Shown here: one piece after another, positions 23,560 to 32,708 of the stretch
Numbering within the stretch: the first letter of the stretch is position 1
How the letters are laid out: each line of letters opens with the position of its first letter
NCBI GenBank assembly: GCA_052387815.1
Contig: JBQTIU010000044.1
Span: 1-46,195, forward strand
Origin: JBQTIU01 sp052387815
GTDB taxonomy: Bacteria; Pseudomonadota; Alphaproteobacteria; CACIAM-22H2
Length of the DNA stretch: 46,195 nucleotides
Reading direction: 5' to 3'
Notes under the pieces: generated by a model
The model's database searches: none
Seen by the model: the letters and a program-made list of their open reading frames with translations, nothing else
Told to the model about the DNA's origin: nothing
Made by a program: the position numbers and the translations under genes

Positions 23560-24416
23560 AGCTCGAGGCCGGCGTCATCGCGCTCGTGTTGCTGGCCGCC
23601 GTGCTGCACGCGAGTTGGAACGCGGTCATCAAGACCGACGACCATGACCGGCTCCTCACCCTCGGCCTCATGCAGGGCACGGGCATGGCGATGGCGATGG
23701 TCCTGATCTTTTTCGTGCCGGTTCCGGCGCCCGCCTCGTGGCCCTTCCTCGCCGCCTCGGCGGCGATCCACTACGCCTATTATTTCTCCCTGCTGCGGGC
23801 GTACGCCCATGGCGACTTGAGCCTGGTCTACCCGATCGCGCGCGGCCTCGGACCGGTCCTGGTGGCGGTGTTGTCCGGCGCGGTGGTCGGCGAGCATCTG
23901 TCGGGCGTCGAGGCGGCGGGGGTGGCGCTGGTCTCGCTCGGCATCGTCGGCCTGACCTTCGGCGGCGGCCGGCCGCGCGGCGCCCAATGGCACCCCACCT
24001 TGCATGCGCTCGTCACCGGCATGACCATCGCCGGCTATACGCTCGCCGACGGGCTCGGCGTGCGGGCCGCGGGCCAGGCGCTCGCCTACATTGTTTGGCT
24101 CAACCTGCTCGAGGGACCGGGCCTGATCGTGTACGCGATGTGGAAGCGCCGATCCGGGCTTTTGCCATTCATGGCCGCGCATTGGTGGCGCGGGGTGATC
24201 GGCGGGGTGATTGCCAGCGCCGGCTATGGCATCACGATCTGGGCGATGAGCGTCAGCGCCGTGGCGCATGTCGCGGCGCTGCGCGAAATCTCGGTGCTGT
24301 TTGCGGCCCTCATCGGCACGGTGCTGTTGGGCGAGTCGTTCGGCGTCCGGCGCGTGCTCGCCGCTTCCCTCGTGGTCGGCGGCCTCATCGCCATGAACCT
24401 CGCCAAGGGCGATTAG
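23556..24416 (+). CDS. EamA/DMT-family transporter
   Basis: A 286-residue protein with about ten hydrophobic segments in two EamA repeats, as in drug/metabolite transporters. It begins MKLEAGVIALVLLAAVLHASWNAVIK (recognisable by LLAAVLHASWNAVIK), with a mid-section YPIARGLGPVLVAVLSGAVVGEHLS and a second-repeat RCxxISVLFAAL-like stretch LREISVLFAALIGTVLLGES. Substrates of this family are small metabolites and cannot be named. It overlaps the kinase gene (ATGA) and is convergent with the Nudix gene, whose stop is 20 bp away. Confidence 0.85.
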   Translation: MKLEAGVIALVLLAAVLHASWNAVIKTDDHDRLLTLGLMQGTGMAMAMVLIFFVPVPAPASWPFLAASAAIHYAYYFSLLRAYAHGDLSLVYPIARGLGPVLVAVLSGAVVGEHLSGVEAAGVALVSLGIVGLTFGGGRPRGAQWHPTLHALVTGMTIAGYTLADGLGVRAAGQALAYIVWLNLLEGPGLIVYAMWKRRSGLLPFMAAHWWRGVIGGVIASAGYGITIWAMSVSAVAHVAALREISVLFAALIGTVLLGESFGVRRVLAASLVVGGLIAMNLAKGD

Positions 24417-24436
24417 GGTCGCGCGTTGGCGCGCGC

Positions 24437-24973
24437 TCAATAGTCGCCGCTCTCGCCGGGCGGGTTGGTGCGGGCCGCAAACTGGGGGGCATCGCCGACC
24501 TCGCGGTAGTGGCCGAGCGCCCAGCGCACCGAGGGAAAGGCGAGTTCGCTCCACGGCAGCTCGTGCCAGGCGAACAACGCGACCGCCTGGCTTTCGGGTC
24601 CGGCCGAGAATTCGGGCGCGACAAGGCTGGCGCGATAGATGAGTTGCACTTGGCTCAAGCGCGGAATGTTGTAGACCGCGAGCAGCGCATCGATTTCGAT
24701 TCGCGCGCGCGCCTCCTCCCACGCCTCGCGCTTGGCGCCCTCGCTCGAGGCTTCGTTGAGCTCGAGATAGCCCGCCGGCATGGTCCAATATCCCTTACGC
24801 GGTGGGATATTGCGCCGGCACAGCAGGATGCGGCCCTGCCAGCGTACCAGCGCGCCGACCACGACTTTCGGGTTTTCGTAGTGGATGAAACCGCAGTCCG
24901 GGCACACCAGCCGCGCGCGGGTATCGCCCGCCGGGATGGCGCGCAAGCTCGGGCCGGCGGATCTGCCGCTCAT
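24437..24973 (-). CDS. Nudix hydrolase with N-terminal zinc-ribbon-like segment
   Basis: A 178-residue Nudix hydrolase. The N-terminus carries RLVCPDCGFIHYENPKVVVG, half of a zinc-ribbon-like motif seen in ADP-ribose/NADH pyrophosphatase-like members. The Nudix box is GYLELNEASSEGAKREAWEE, with the G-x5-E-x7-RE-x-x-EE pattern intact. The later glycine of the consensus is arginine, as I recall for this subgroup. The likely reaction is hydrolysis of a nucleoside diphosphate linked to X, such as ADP-ribose or NADH; the substrate is open. It may share a transcript with the small gene upstream. Confidence 0.88.
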   Translation of the reverse strand: MSGRSAGPSLRAIPAGDTRARLVCPDCGFIHYENPKVVVGALVRWQGRILLCRRNIPPRKGYWTMPAGYLELNEASSEGAKREAWEEARARIEIDALLAVYNIPRLSQVQLIYRASLVAPEFSAGPESQAVALFAWHELPWSELAFPSVRWALGHYREVGDAPQFAARTNPPGESGDY

Positions 24974-25018
24974 GAGCCCAGTCTGGCCCGCCGGCGGGCC
25001 AAGGGCAAGGACCGGCCG

Positions 25019-25237
25019 TCAGACGGAGATATCGATGAGTCTGCCGCGCTGACGCGCCGGCCCGGGTTCCGGCCGCGTGGTCGGCGCAGCCGGCAGCGCG
25101 GGCCTCGCGTTCGTCCCCTCGCCCCGCGCCGCCGCTTGCGCGCCGAGGGCGTCGGCGTGGACCGGCGCGGCCGCGGGAAGCTGCGGGGCGAGGCGCGAGA
25201 GCGCATGAAGGAGCGCGGAACTGGGCGTGACCAGCAT
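25019..25237 (-). CDS. Small hypothetical protein
   Basis: A 72-residue reading frame, MLVTPSSALLHALSRLAPQL then an Ala/Pro-rich middle and the C-terminus RGRLIDISV. I do not recognise the family. The amphipathic N-terminal helix and the distinct hydrophobic C-terminal RLIDISV look protein-like, whereas a competing frame on the same strand (24970-25251) is Arg-rich noise. It lies between the sorbosone-dehydrogenase-like gene (38 bp upstream) and the Nudix gene, same strand. Coding status is uncertain. Confidence 0.45.
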   Translation of the reverse strand: MLVTPSSALLHALSRLAPQLPAAAPVHADALGAQAAARGEGTNARPALPAAPTTRPEPGPARQRGRLIDISV

Positions 25238-25275
25238 CGGGCCAGCAGCATGGCGCCGCGGCCGTTAATCGGCGG

Positions 25276-26532
25276 TTAAGGCGCGCGCGAGCCGCCCACC
25301 CAGGCGATCCGCCACACCGCACCGCCGGTGTCGTCGGCGATGAGCAGCGCGCCGTCGGCGGCCACCGCGAGGCCGGACGGACGGCCCCACACCCGGGCGG
25401 TCTCGGTGCCCTCGAGCCAGAAACCACTGGCGAAGGTTTCGTAATGGCCGGCCGGCTCGCCGCCGCGGAAGGGCACGCGCACGACCATGTAGCCGGTAGG
25501 CGCCCCCGAATTCCACGAGCCGCGCAGGGCCACGAACGCGTCGCCGCGATACTCGGCCGGAAATGCGTTGCCGGCATAGAAGACGAGGCCGATCGGCGCC
25601 GAATGCGACTGGAACAAGAGATCGGGCACGCGCGAGCGGGCGACCAGATCGGGCCGCCGGTGGGCGTAGCCGGGTTGCGGGTTGGCGCCGATATAGGCGT
25701 AGGGCCAGCCGTAGAAGGCGCCGTCCACCACCCGGGTGAGGAAATCGGGCACCAGCCCGTCGCCCATGCCGTCGCGCTCGTTGACCACCGTCCACAGGTC
25801 GCCGGTGCCGGGACGAAACGCGATGCCGACGGGATTGCGCAAGCCGCTCGCCAAGACCCGCGAGCTGGCGCCGTCGGAGCTGAATTCGAGGATGGTCGCG
25901 CGCGGCGGCGACTCCTCGCCGATGTTGCCGGCGCTGCCCACGGCGACGTAGAACTTGGCTCCGTCGGGGGCGAATACGAGGCCGCGGGTTCTGTGACCGT
26001 GGCCCGCGCCGAGCGCCCCCGGGGCGGTCACCGGTTCGGGGGGGCCATGCGCCTTGAGGTCGCCCGGCCGGTAGGCGAAACGCCACACGGCCCGCGTGTC
26101 GGCGACATAAAACGCGCCGTCGCGGAAGGCCATGCCATGCGGCCACTCCAGGCCTTCGAAATACGTGGCCACGGTTTCCGCCCGCCCGTCGCGGTCAGCG
26201 TCGCTGAGGACGGTGATTTTCCCCGCCCCGCTTTCGGCCAGGAACACGTCGCCGTTGGGCGCCACCGCCAGCCACCGCGGATGGGAAAGCGGGCTGGCGA
26301 AAATGTTGGCGGCAAACCCCGGCGGCACCCGCAGTCCGGCATCGGGAGGCCGGGCGATGCGGCGCGGCAGGTTGGCGGCGCTGGGGGTGGCGCCGGGCTG
26401 CGGCAAGTCGGCGGCGCGCACCACGAAGCGCTCACCCGGCGCCTGGTGGCTGCCAGCCGCCGCCGGACTCGCGCCGAGCGGGCCGACCGCCGCCGCGACG
26501 GCGAGCGTCAGTCCCATCGCCATGCCACGCAT
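25276..26532 (-). CDS. Exported sorbosone-dehydrogenase/PQQ-dependent sugar dehydrogenase-like protein
   Basis: A secreted six-bladed beta-propeller of about 418 residues. A signal peptide (MRGMAMGLTLAVAAAVGPLGASPAAAG, cleaved after AAA) is followed by PPGFAANIFASPLSHPRWLAV and WPHGMAFRDGAFYVADT. The fold signatures GHGHRTRGLVFAPDG, LASGLRNPVGIAFRPGTGDLW and FYGWPYAYIGANPQPGY come next. This family oxidises sugars with PQQ in some members, but many are uncharacterised. I chose ATG 26532 because AAGAGGG stands just before it; ATG 26550 is the alternative. It is divergent from the DUF2336 gene. Confidence 0.85.
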   Translation of the reverse strand: MRGMAMGLTLAVAAAVGPLGASPAAAGSHQAPGERFVVRAADLPQPGATPSAANLPRRIARPPDAGLRVPPGFAANIFASPLSHPRWLAVAPNGDVFLAESGAGKITVLSDADRDGRAETVATYFEGLEWPHGMAFRDGAFYVADTRAVWRFAYRPGDLKAHGPPEPVTAPGALGAGHGHRTRGLVFAPDGAKFYVAVGSAGNIGEESPPRATILEFSSDGASSRVLASGLRNPVGIAFRPGTGDLWTVVNERDGMGDGLVPDFLTRVVDGAFYGWPYAYIGANPQPGYAHRRPDLVARSRVPDLLFQSHSAPIGLVFYAGNAFPAEYRGDAFVALRGSWNSGAPTGYMVVRVPFRGGEPAGHYETFASGFWLEGTETARVWGRPSGLAVAADGALLIADDTGGAVWRIAWVGGSRAP

Positions 26533-26638
26533 CGGCGCCCTCTTGTCCATCGCCTTGACTAAGGGCACATTAACCTTCCTATAACTCCGGGGGAATACAA
26601 CTCCTCGCCGGTGGGTTGGGCGGGAGGCCGACGCGACG

Positions 26639-27778
26639 ATGCAACCGCAAGATGCAGCCGAGCTGCGGGAATTGCTGGCGCTCGCGCAGGAGGCGACGCC
26701 GCCCGCGCGGGAACGTCTTGCCCACGAGGTGGGCCAGCTGCTCGTCCGCCAGCCCGAGGCGTTGAGCGAGGTCGAACGCGGGCTCGCCGCCGATATCCTG
26801 GCCAGCCTCATCCGCGAGGTCGAAATGCCGATCCGCCGGGCGCTGGCGGTGCGCCTGGCGCGCGCCCCCCGGGTCCCGCGCGCGCTCCTCACCCGGCTTG
26901 CCAATGACGAGATCGAGGTGGCGCGACCGATCCTGCTCGAGTCCGGCCTGCTCGAGGACGACGACCTGATCGAAATCGTCCGCCAGCGCACCATGCAGCA
27001 CCGCCTCGCCATCGCCATGCGCCGGCAGGTGAGCTACGCCGTTTCCGCGGCCCTGGTCGAAGCCGGCGAGGACGACGTCATGCGCACACTGGTCGAAAAC
27101 CCGAACGCGCCCATCGCTCGGGCGACGCTCGATTTCCTGGTCGAGCGCTCAAAGACCAGCTCCGGCCTGCAGGCGCCCTTGTTGCACCGCCACGAGCTCG
27201 AGCCCGAAATAGCCGGCCGCATGTACGGCTGGGTCTCGGCCGCCCTCAAGCGCCATATCGCGCTCAACTTCGATGTCGACCCGGCCTATCTCGACCGCGC
27301 GCTTGAGGAAAGCCTCGAGGAAATCATCGCCGATCATGCGCGCGCCGCGGCGCTCGGCGATGCGACGACCAAGTTGGCCGAAGCCCTCGCGGCCGGCAGG
27401 TTGGGCGACCCCTCGCTGCTTGTACGGCTGGTGCGGGCGGGCGAAATCGCGCTGTTCGAGGCGGCGTTCGCCAAGTTTATCCGCCTTCCGATCACGCTCA
27501 CGCGGAGGATGATTTACGAGCCCGGCGCCCGGCCGCTGGCCGTCGCCTGCCGGACGTGCGGCTTCGACAAAGCCACCTTCGCCTCGCTGTTGTTGCTGTC
27601 CCGCCAGGCCCGCCCGGGCGACAAGTCGGTCGATCCCGACGAGATACCTTCCGCGCTCGCCTTTTTCGACGCCATGACCGAGACGAAGGCGCAGAACATC
27701 CTCGTGCGCTGGCGCGGGCCTCTATACGCCGGAAAGCGGCAAGTGATCGAGCCACCGGCGGCGTCGCCGGAACGGTAG
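26639..27778 (+). CDS. DUF2336 domain protein
   Basis: A 379-residue, all-helical protein with HEAT-like repetitive helices and the DUF2336 pattern common in Alphaproteobacteria. EVEMPIRRALAVRLARAPRVP appears near residue 60, followed by LANDEIEVARPILLES, which is the most diagnostic segment. The C-terminal half has YLDRALEESLEEIIADHARA and ACRTCGFDKATFASLLLLSR. No catalytic site is evident. Function is unknown; a regulatory or scaffolding role has been suggested for some members. It stands alone with 106 bp to the divergent gene and is followed by the small secreted protein and sigma-factor genes. Confidence 0.85.
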   Translation: MQPQDAAELRELLALAQEATPPARERLAHEVGQLLVRQPEALSEVERGLAADILASLIREVEMPIRRALAVRLARAPRVPRALLTRLANDEIEVARPILLESGLLEDDDLIEIVRQRTMQHRLAIAMRRQVSYAVSAALVEAGEDDVMRTLVENPNAPIARATLDFLVERSKTSSGLQAPLLHRHELEPEIAGRMYGWVSAALKRHIALNFDVDPAYLDRALEESLEEIIADHARAAALGDATTKLAEALAAGRLGDPSLLVRLVRAGEIALFEAAFAKFIRLPITLTRRMIYEPGARPLAVACRTCGFDKATFASLLLLSRQARPGDKSVDPDEIPSALAFFDAMTETKAQNILVRWRGPLYAGKRQVIEPPAASPER

Positions 27779-27809
27779 GGCCGGGCGCGGCGCGCTCTAA
27801 CTCGCCGCG

Positions 27810-27838
27810 GGAATATCTTGCTCTGGACGGGTGTTGTT
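27810..27838 (+). promoter_or_regulatory. Possible ECF-sigma-type promoter
   Basis: GGAATA at 27810-27815 is followed, 18 bases after GGAAT, by GTTGTT at 27833-27838, reminiscent of the GGAA(T/C)-N16-18-GTT promoters of ECF sigma factors. It lies about 50 bases upstream of the small secreted protein gene and just ahead of the sigma/anti-sigma pair, so autoregulation is plausible. Confidence 0.3.
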
Positions 27839-27890
27839 ATGGGTGTCGGCCGCTCCCATCGGGGCGGCGCACTCCAAGAGGGGAATCATC

Positions 27891-28136
27891 ATGATGAAAC
27901 GGATCCTGTTCGCCGCCGCGCTTTTGGGCCTGTTCGCCGGTCCGGCCCTGGCCGGCCAATGCCCGGGCCATATCCGCCAGATCGACGCCGAGCTGGCCAA
28001 GACCCTGACCCTGCCGGCCGCCGACATCGCCAAGGCGCGCGCACTGCGCGACGAGGCCCAGACCCTGCATGGCGCGGGCAGCCACGCGCAGTCGATGGAG
28101 AAGGTGGGCGAGGCCAAGAAGCTTTTGAAGATGTAA
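27891..28136 (+). CDS. Small secreted protein upstream of ECF sigma factor
   Basis: An 81-residue protein with a clear signal peptide (MMKRILFAAALLGLFAGPALAG, cleaved after ALA). A mature domain of about 60 residues follows: QCPGHIRQIDAELAKTL, then ALRDEAQTLHGAGSHAQSMEKV and KKLLKM. The mature part is predicted helical with one cysteine and a TPR-like alternation. Similar small periplasmic proteins are common in Alphaproteobacteria; no function is known to me. Ribosome-binding site AGAGGGG precedes the ATG pair at 27891/27894. The location directly ahead of a sigma/anti-sigma pair suggests it belongs to that regulon. Confidence 0.75.
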   Translation: MMKRILFAAALLGLFAGPALAGQCPGHIRQIDAELAKTLTLPAADIAKARALRDEAQTLHGAGSHAQSMEKVGEAKKLLKM

Positions 28137-28206
28137 CACGGCCGAAAGCGGTATTGTTGCTTCCGGCGGCCGGCACGCCATCTTCCCGGCCGCCGGAGCC
28201 GGCTGC

Positions 28207-28719
28207 ATGGCGAAACCGCCGCACGATCATCCGATCCTGGCGCAGATCCCTCATCTGCGGCGCTACGCGCGCGCCCTTCTCTACGACCGCTGGTTGGCCG
28301 AGGACCTGGTGCAGGACTGCCTCGAGCGCGCCTGGAGCCGGTTCCACTTGTGGCGGCAAGGCAGCAATCTTCGCACCTGGCTGTTCACCATCATGCACAA
28401 CTTGCATGCCAATGACGCCCGCTATGCCAGTCGCCGCCCCCGGGCCGTGCCGATCGACGACGGCGTCGTCCTGCCGGTCCGCGCCACCCAGGGAGACCGG
28501 CTCGAGCTCGCCTCGCTGGAGGCCGCGCTTGCCCGCCTGCCGGTCGACCAGCGGCAGGTGGTCCTGCTCGTCGGCCTCGAACAGATGAGCTACCAGGAGG
28601 CGGCGACGGCGCTCGGCGTGCCGATCGGCACGGTGATGAGCCGGCTCCACCGCGGCCGCGAGCGACTGCGCGAGGCGCTGACCGGGACCGGCGGCTCGCC
28701 CCTCAAGAGGGTCAAATGA
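28207..28719 (+). CDS. ECF-type RNA polymerase sigma factor
   Basis: A 170-residue sigma factor with regions 2 and 4 only. Region 2 is LRRYARALLYDRWLAEDLVQDCLERAWSR, recognisable by AEDLVQDCLERAW, followed by LRTWLFTIMHNLHANDAR. Region 4 is RLPVDQRQVVLLVGLEQMSYQEAATALGVPIGTVMSRLHRGRERLRE, identified by YQEAATALGVPIGTVMSRL, a helix-turn-helix for the -35 box. It overlaps the next gene, a membrane anti-sigma factor, by 4 bases (ATGA), which points to sequestration and release by an envelope or stress signal. The signal is not evident. Confidence 0.92.
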   Translation: MAKPPHDHPILAQIPHLRRYARALLYDRWLAEDLVQDCLERAWSRFHLWRQGSNLRTWLFTIMHNLHANDARYASRRPRAVPIDDGVVLPVRATQGDRLELASLEAALARLPVDQRQVVLLVGLEQMSYQEAATALGVPIGTVMSRLHRGRERLREALTGTGGSPLKRVK

Positions 28720-29489
28720 CCCGGCCGGTCGCCGAGGACGATCTCCATGCCCATGCCGACGGGCGGCTCGGGCCCGAGCGCCGGGCCGAGGTCGAGGCGT
28801 GGCTCGCCGAGCACCCCGAGGACGCGGCGCGCGTCGCGTTCTATGCCCGCCTCAACGCCGGCCTCAGGCAGCTCTACGACCCGGTGCTGGCTGAGCCGAT
28901 CCCGGCGGCGATGGCAGGGCCGCCGCAACGGCGCCTCAAGCCCCGCCTCGCGGCGATGGCGATGGCCTGCGGGTGGGTTGGGCTCGGGCTGGTCGGCGGT
29001 TGGGTTGCCCACGATATCGCGGTCCCGCCCAAGGTCATCGAACGGCTGGCGGGGCCGCCGCCGATTTCGACCCAAGCGGCGATCGCGCACGCGCTCTACG
29101 CGGCCGAAGTGCGCCATCCGGTGGAGGTCGCGGCCGGTGAGGCGCATCTCGTCGCCTGGCTGTCGCGCCGCCTCGGCCAACCCATCAAGGCGCCGGAGCT
29201 GGAGGCCAGCGGCTGGCGGCTGATGGGTGGACGGCTCCTGCCCGCCGCCGGGAACGGGGTCGCCGCCCAGTTCATGTACGAAAATGCACGCGGCAACCGG
29301 GTGACGCTGTTCATCAAAACCGCCACCCACGGCCAAGTCGAGACCGCGTTCCGCTTCGCCGAGGAGCACGACGGGGTGAGCGTGTTCTTTTGGCTCGACG
29401 CCAGGCTGGGCTATGCGATGTCCGGCAAATTGCCGCGCGAGCAGCTATTGCACCTCGCCCGTCAGGTCTACGAACAGCTCAACTCCTGA
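28716..29489 (+). CDS. Membrane-bound anti-sigma factor
   Basis: A 257-residue protein with an N-terminal cytosolic anti-sigma domain (DDLHAHADGRLGPERRAEVEAWL, then HPEDAARVAFY), one transmembrane helix near residues 85-108 (AAMAMACGWVGLGLVGGWVAH), and a periplasmic domain of about 150 residues. That domain contains VEVAAGEAHLVAWLSRRLGQ and GWRLMGGRLLPAAGNGVAAQF. The usual zinc-binding HxxxCxxC motif is replaced by a cysteine-free version. This type of periplasmic domain is typical of RsiW/ChrR-independent anti-sigma factors of Alphaproteobacteria. It is translationally coupled to the sigma factor and convergent with pgk (11 bp between stops). Confidence 0.85.
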   Translation: MTRPVAEDDLHAHADGRLGPERRAEVEAWLAEHPEDAARVAFYARLNAGLRQLYDPVLAEPIPAAMAGPPQRRLKPRLAAMAMACGWVGLGLVGGWVAHDIAVPPKVIERLAGPPPISTQAAIAHALYAAEVRHPVEVAAGEAHLVAWLSRRLGQPIKAPELEASGWRLMGGRLLPAAGNGVAAQFMYENARGNRVTLFIKTATHGQVETAFRFAEEHDGVSVFFWLDARLGYAMSGKLPREQLLHLARQVYEQLNS

Positions 29490-29500
29490 TCGGCGGCGCT

Positions 29501-30694
<1,194 letters not shown>

Positions 30695-30855
30695 TATTCA
30701 ATTCGATCCGACCGCGGCCCTGGAGGTGCGACACGCGCGACAGGCGCCTGTTTTGACCACACGAATCGCCGATTTGCAACCGTACCAGCCGGTTGGCCGG
30801 GCCGGGCGCCGATTCCGCCGGCCGCCCGGCCCCGGCGGAACCCCGAAAACAGGGT

Positions 30856-30884
30856 TTGTCCACCCTTGCGGACAATGCTAGAAT
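30856..30884 (+). promoter_or_regulatory. Promoter of the cold-shock protein gene
   Basis: TTGTCC (30856-30861) and TAGAAT (30879-30884) are separated by 17 bases; the -10 matches the consensus at 5 of 6 positions. The -35 is also the left arm of the inverted repeat TTGTCC-N8-GGACAA (30856-30875), a possible operator. The transcript would have a leader of about 50 bases. Confidence 0.6.
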
Positions 30885-30942
30885 TTCGGGCAATCAATAA
30901 GAATATCCGAAGCAACATGCGGCAGCAGGGAGTGACGATCAC

Positions 30943-31488
30943 ATGCAAGGCTCGGGAGAAGGCGCAGCGGTTCGCGCCACCGTGAAGTGGTTCAACGCCG
31001 CCAAGGGTTTTGGCTTTGTCACGCCGGAAGACGGTTCGCCTGAAGCGTTCCTCCATCTTTCAGCCCTCAAACAAGCCGGGTTCGAAAGCGTGGGCGAAGG
31101 TGCGGGCCTGTTGGTCGAGATCGGCCAAAGCCCGAAGGGCCGCCAGGTGGTCCGGGTGCTCGAGGTCGATAACAGCATGGCCCGGGCGCCGAGCCCGCGC
31201 GTGCGGCCGCCGCCGGGGCCAACGCCGGTGTCGCTGGAAGGGGCCGTGGACGTCGAGGGCGTCGTCAAGTGGTTCAGCACGCTCAAGGGTTACGGTTTCG
31301 TGTCGCCGAACAACGGCGGCAAGGACGTGTTCCTCCACATTACGATCCTGCGCAACGCCGGCCTCTCCAACCTGATGCCCGGCCAGGCCGTGCGCATGCA
31401 GGTCGTCACCGAGCGCAAGGGGCCGGAGGCGGTCTCGGTGCAGGTGACCGGCCCGGCGCCGGAGGCTTCCGGCGGCGAAACGGGCTGA
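30943..31488 (+). CDS. Two-domain cold-shock protein
   Basis: A 181-residue protein with two CspA-like OB-folds joined by a Pro-rich linker. Domain 1 has ATVKWFNAAKGFGFVTPEDG and EAFLHLSAL; domain 2 has GVVKWFSTLKGYGFVSPNNG and DVFLHITIL. The RNP1 (KGFGFV, KGYGFV) and RNP2 (FLHL, FLHI) RNA-binding motifs are intact in both. Such tandem proteins are typical of Alphaproteobacteria and act as single-strand nucleic-acid chaperones. The ATG at 30943 is followed by a short Gly-rich lead-in. Transcription is from the promoter at 30856-30884. It is convergent with rlmJ across a palindromic spacer. Confidence 0.93.
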   Translation: MQGSGEGAAVRATVKWFNAAKGFGFVTPEDGSPEAFLHLSALKQAGFESVGEGAGLLVEIGQSPKGRQVVRVLEVDNSMARAPSPRVRPPPGPTPVSLEGAVDVEGVVKWFSTLKGYGFVSPNNGGKDVFLHITILRNAGLSNLMPGQAVRMQVVTERKGPEAVSVQVTGPAPEASGGETG

Positions 31489-31504
31489 CCCCGGCCCGGA
31501 GCAG

Positions 31505-31552
31505 GGGCGGGTCTCACGACCCGCCCGTAGGGGCCGGTTTGAAACCGGCCCC
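31505..31552. repeat. Two adjacent palindromes between convergent genes
   Basis: GGGCGGGTC (31505-31513) pairs with GACCCGCCC (31518-31526), loop TCAC. Immediately after, GGGGCCGGTTT (31530-31540) pairs with AAACCGGCCCC (31542-31552) around a single G. They occupy almost all of the gap between the cold-shock and rlmJ stops, so they may end both transcripts. The GTAGGGGC core is shared with the element at 17344-17407. Confidence 0.7.
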
Positions 31553-32404
31553 TTAAGCGGGCACCAGCTCCCCTACCTGCGCCCGGCCGCCCCGCTCCGC
31601 CAGGCGGCCCAGCAGCTCGGGCAGCAAGGCCGCCAGCGTGGCCTCGAACCGCCACGGCGGATTGACGACCACGAGGCCGCAGCCGTTGAGGCGGTCGGGA
31701 TCGGCGTCCGGCCGGATGAGGACCTCGGCCACCAGGATGCGGCGGATGCCGGTCGCCTTGAGGCGATCGTGAAAGGCCCGCACCGGGGCGCGGTCTTTGA
31801 TCGGGTACCAAAGCAGATAAATGCCGCTCGCCCAGCGGCGATGCGCGTGGCCGAGCCCGCGCGCCAGCCGCTGGAACTCGTCGCGGTCCTCGAAGGGCGG
31901 ATCGATGAGCACGAGGCCGCGCCGCTCGAAGGGCGGTAGGAAGGCCTTGAGGCCCGTGTACCCGTCGGCCGCGTGGACTTTGACGCGCGGCTCGCCGGCC
32001 ATGGCGGCGGCGAGCCGCTTGGCGTCCTCAGGCTGGAGCTCGATCAGCACCAGCCGATCCTGGGGCCGCAGCAAGGCAAGCGCGAGGCCCGGCGAGCCCG
32101 GGTACCAGCGCAAGGCAGGCGCGCCGCGGTTCATCTCGCGGACCACGTCGAGATAGGGCGCCAGCGGCTGGGCGAGCGAGCGCGGCAAGGGCGCGCCCTC
32201 GAGCAGGCGCGCGATGCCGGCGCGGAACTCGTCGGTCTTGAGCGCCTCGGGGGCGCCCAAGTCGTAGCGCCCGACCCCGGCATGGGTGTCGAGGACGCAA
32301 AACGGCGCCTCCTTCTGCTTGAGCCGCTCGATCGCCAAGGCAAGCGCGGCGTGCTTGACGACGTCGCCGAAATTGCCGGCGTGAAAGGCGTGGCGGTAGT
32401 TCAT
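31553..32404 (-). CDS. rlmJ: 23S rRNA (adenine2030-N6)-methyltransferase
   Basis: RlmJ (YhiR family) methylates A2030 of 23S rRNA; in some species it is linked to use of extracellular DNA. The 283-residue protein begins MNYRHAFHAGNFGDVVKHAAL, a near-signature. It continues with VLDTHAGVGRYDLGAPEA (SAM site), WYPGSPGLALALLRPQDR and the catalytic VLIDPPFEDRDEF. Length is standard. It forms the left border of a low-GC accessory island that starts at its 5' side. Confidence 0.95.
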   Translation of the reverse strand: MNYRHAFHAGNFGDVVKHAALALAIERLKQKEAPFCVLDTHAGVGRYDLGAPEALKTDEFRAGIARLLEGAPLPRSLAQPLAPYLDVVREMNRGAPALRWYPGSPGLALALLRPQDRLVLIELQPEDAKRLAAAMAGEPRVKVHAADGYTGLKAFLPPFERRGLVLIDPPFEDRDEFQRLARGLGHAHRRWASGIYLLWYPIKDRAPVRAFHDRLKATGIRRILVAEVLIRPDADPDRLNGCGLVVVNPPWRFEATLAALLPELLGRLAERGGRAQVGELVPA

Positions 32405-32708
32405 GGTAAAACGCGATTCCGACCTACGTCTTGACGGATTGCCGTTCTCATCGCATTACCATCTAAGCCAATGATTCGTTGCTGGTTTCCGGGTTTAGTG
32501 GATCGGGGACGGTGCGGCTGCGGCGGCTGAGGGCCTGGTTACCCGACTACTTACCCGACTCCGGTCGTTCTTACTTGGTTTGCGACCCTCCGAGGATATG
32601 TTGCGAGATAGGTGGACGCCACGCCATGCCGACGATCAAACTAACCAGACCGAACTTCCCTGAACACGGTGCGGCGGGGATCTACTTGATCCCATAGCAG
32701 ACAGCCAG
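32405..32708. other. Gene-free left edge of the accessory island
   Basis: A stretch of 304 bp with a base composition visibly less GC-rich than the rlmJ side. The only frame of note is 32626-32697 (+), 23 codons beginning MPTIKLTR. The first eight residues resemble the N-terminus of tyrosine integrases with a DUF4102 domain, but the rest does not. I see no tRNA gene or clear promoter. Confidence 0.4.

Noticed and set aside
27831..27890. Longer start for the small secreted protein
   Set aside because: It would put a non-signal extension before the clear MMKRILFAAALLG signal peptide, which has its own ribosome-binding site.
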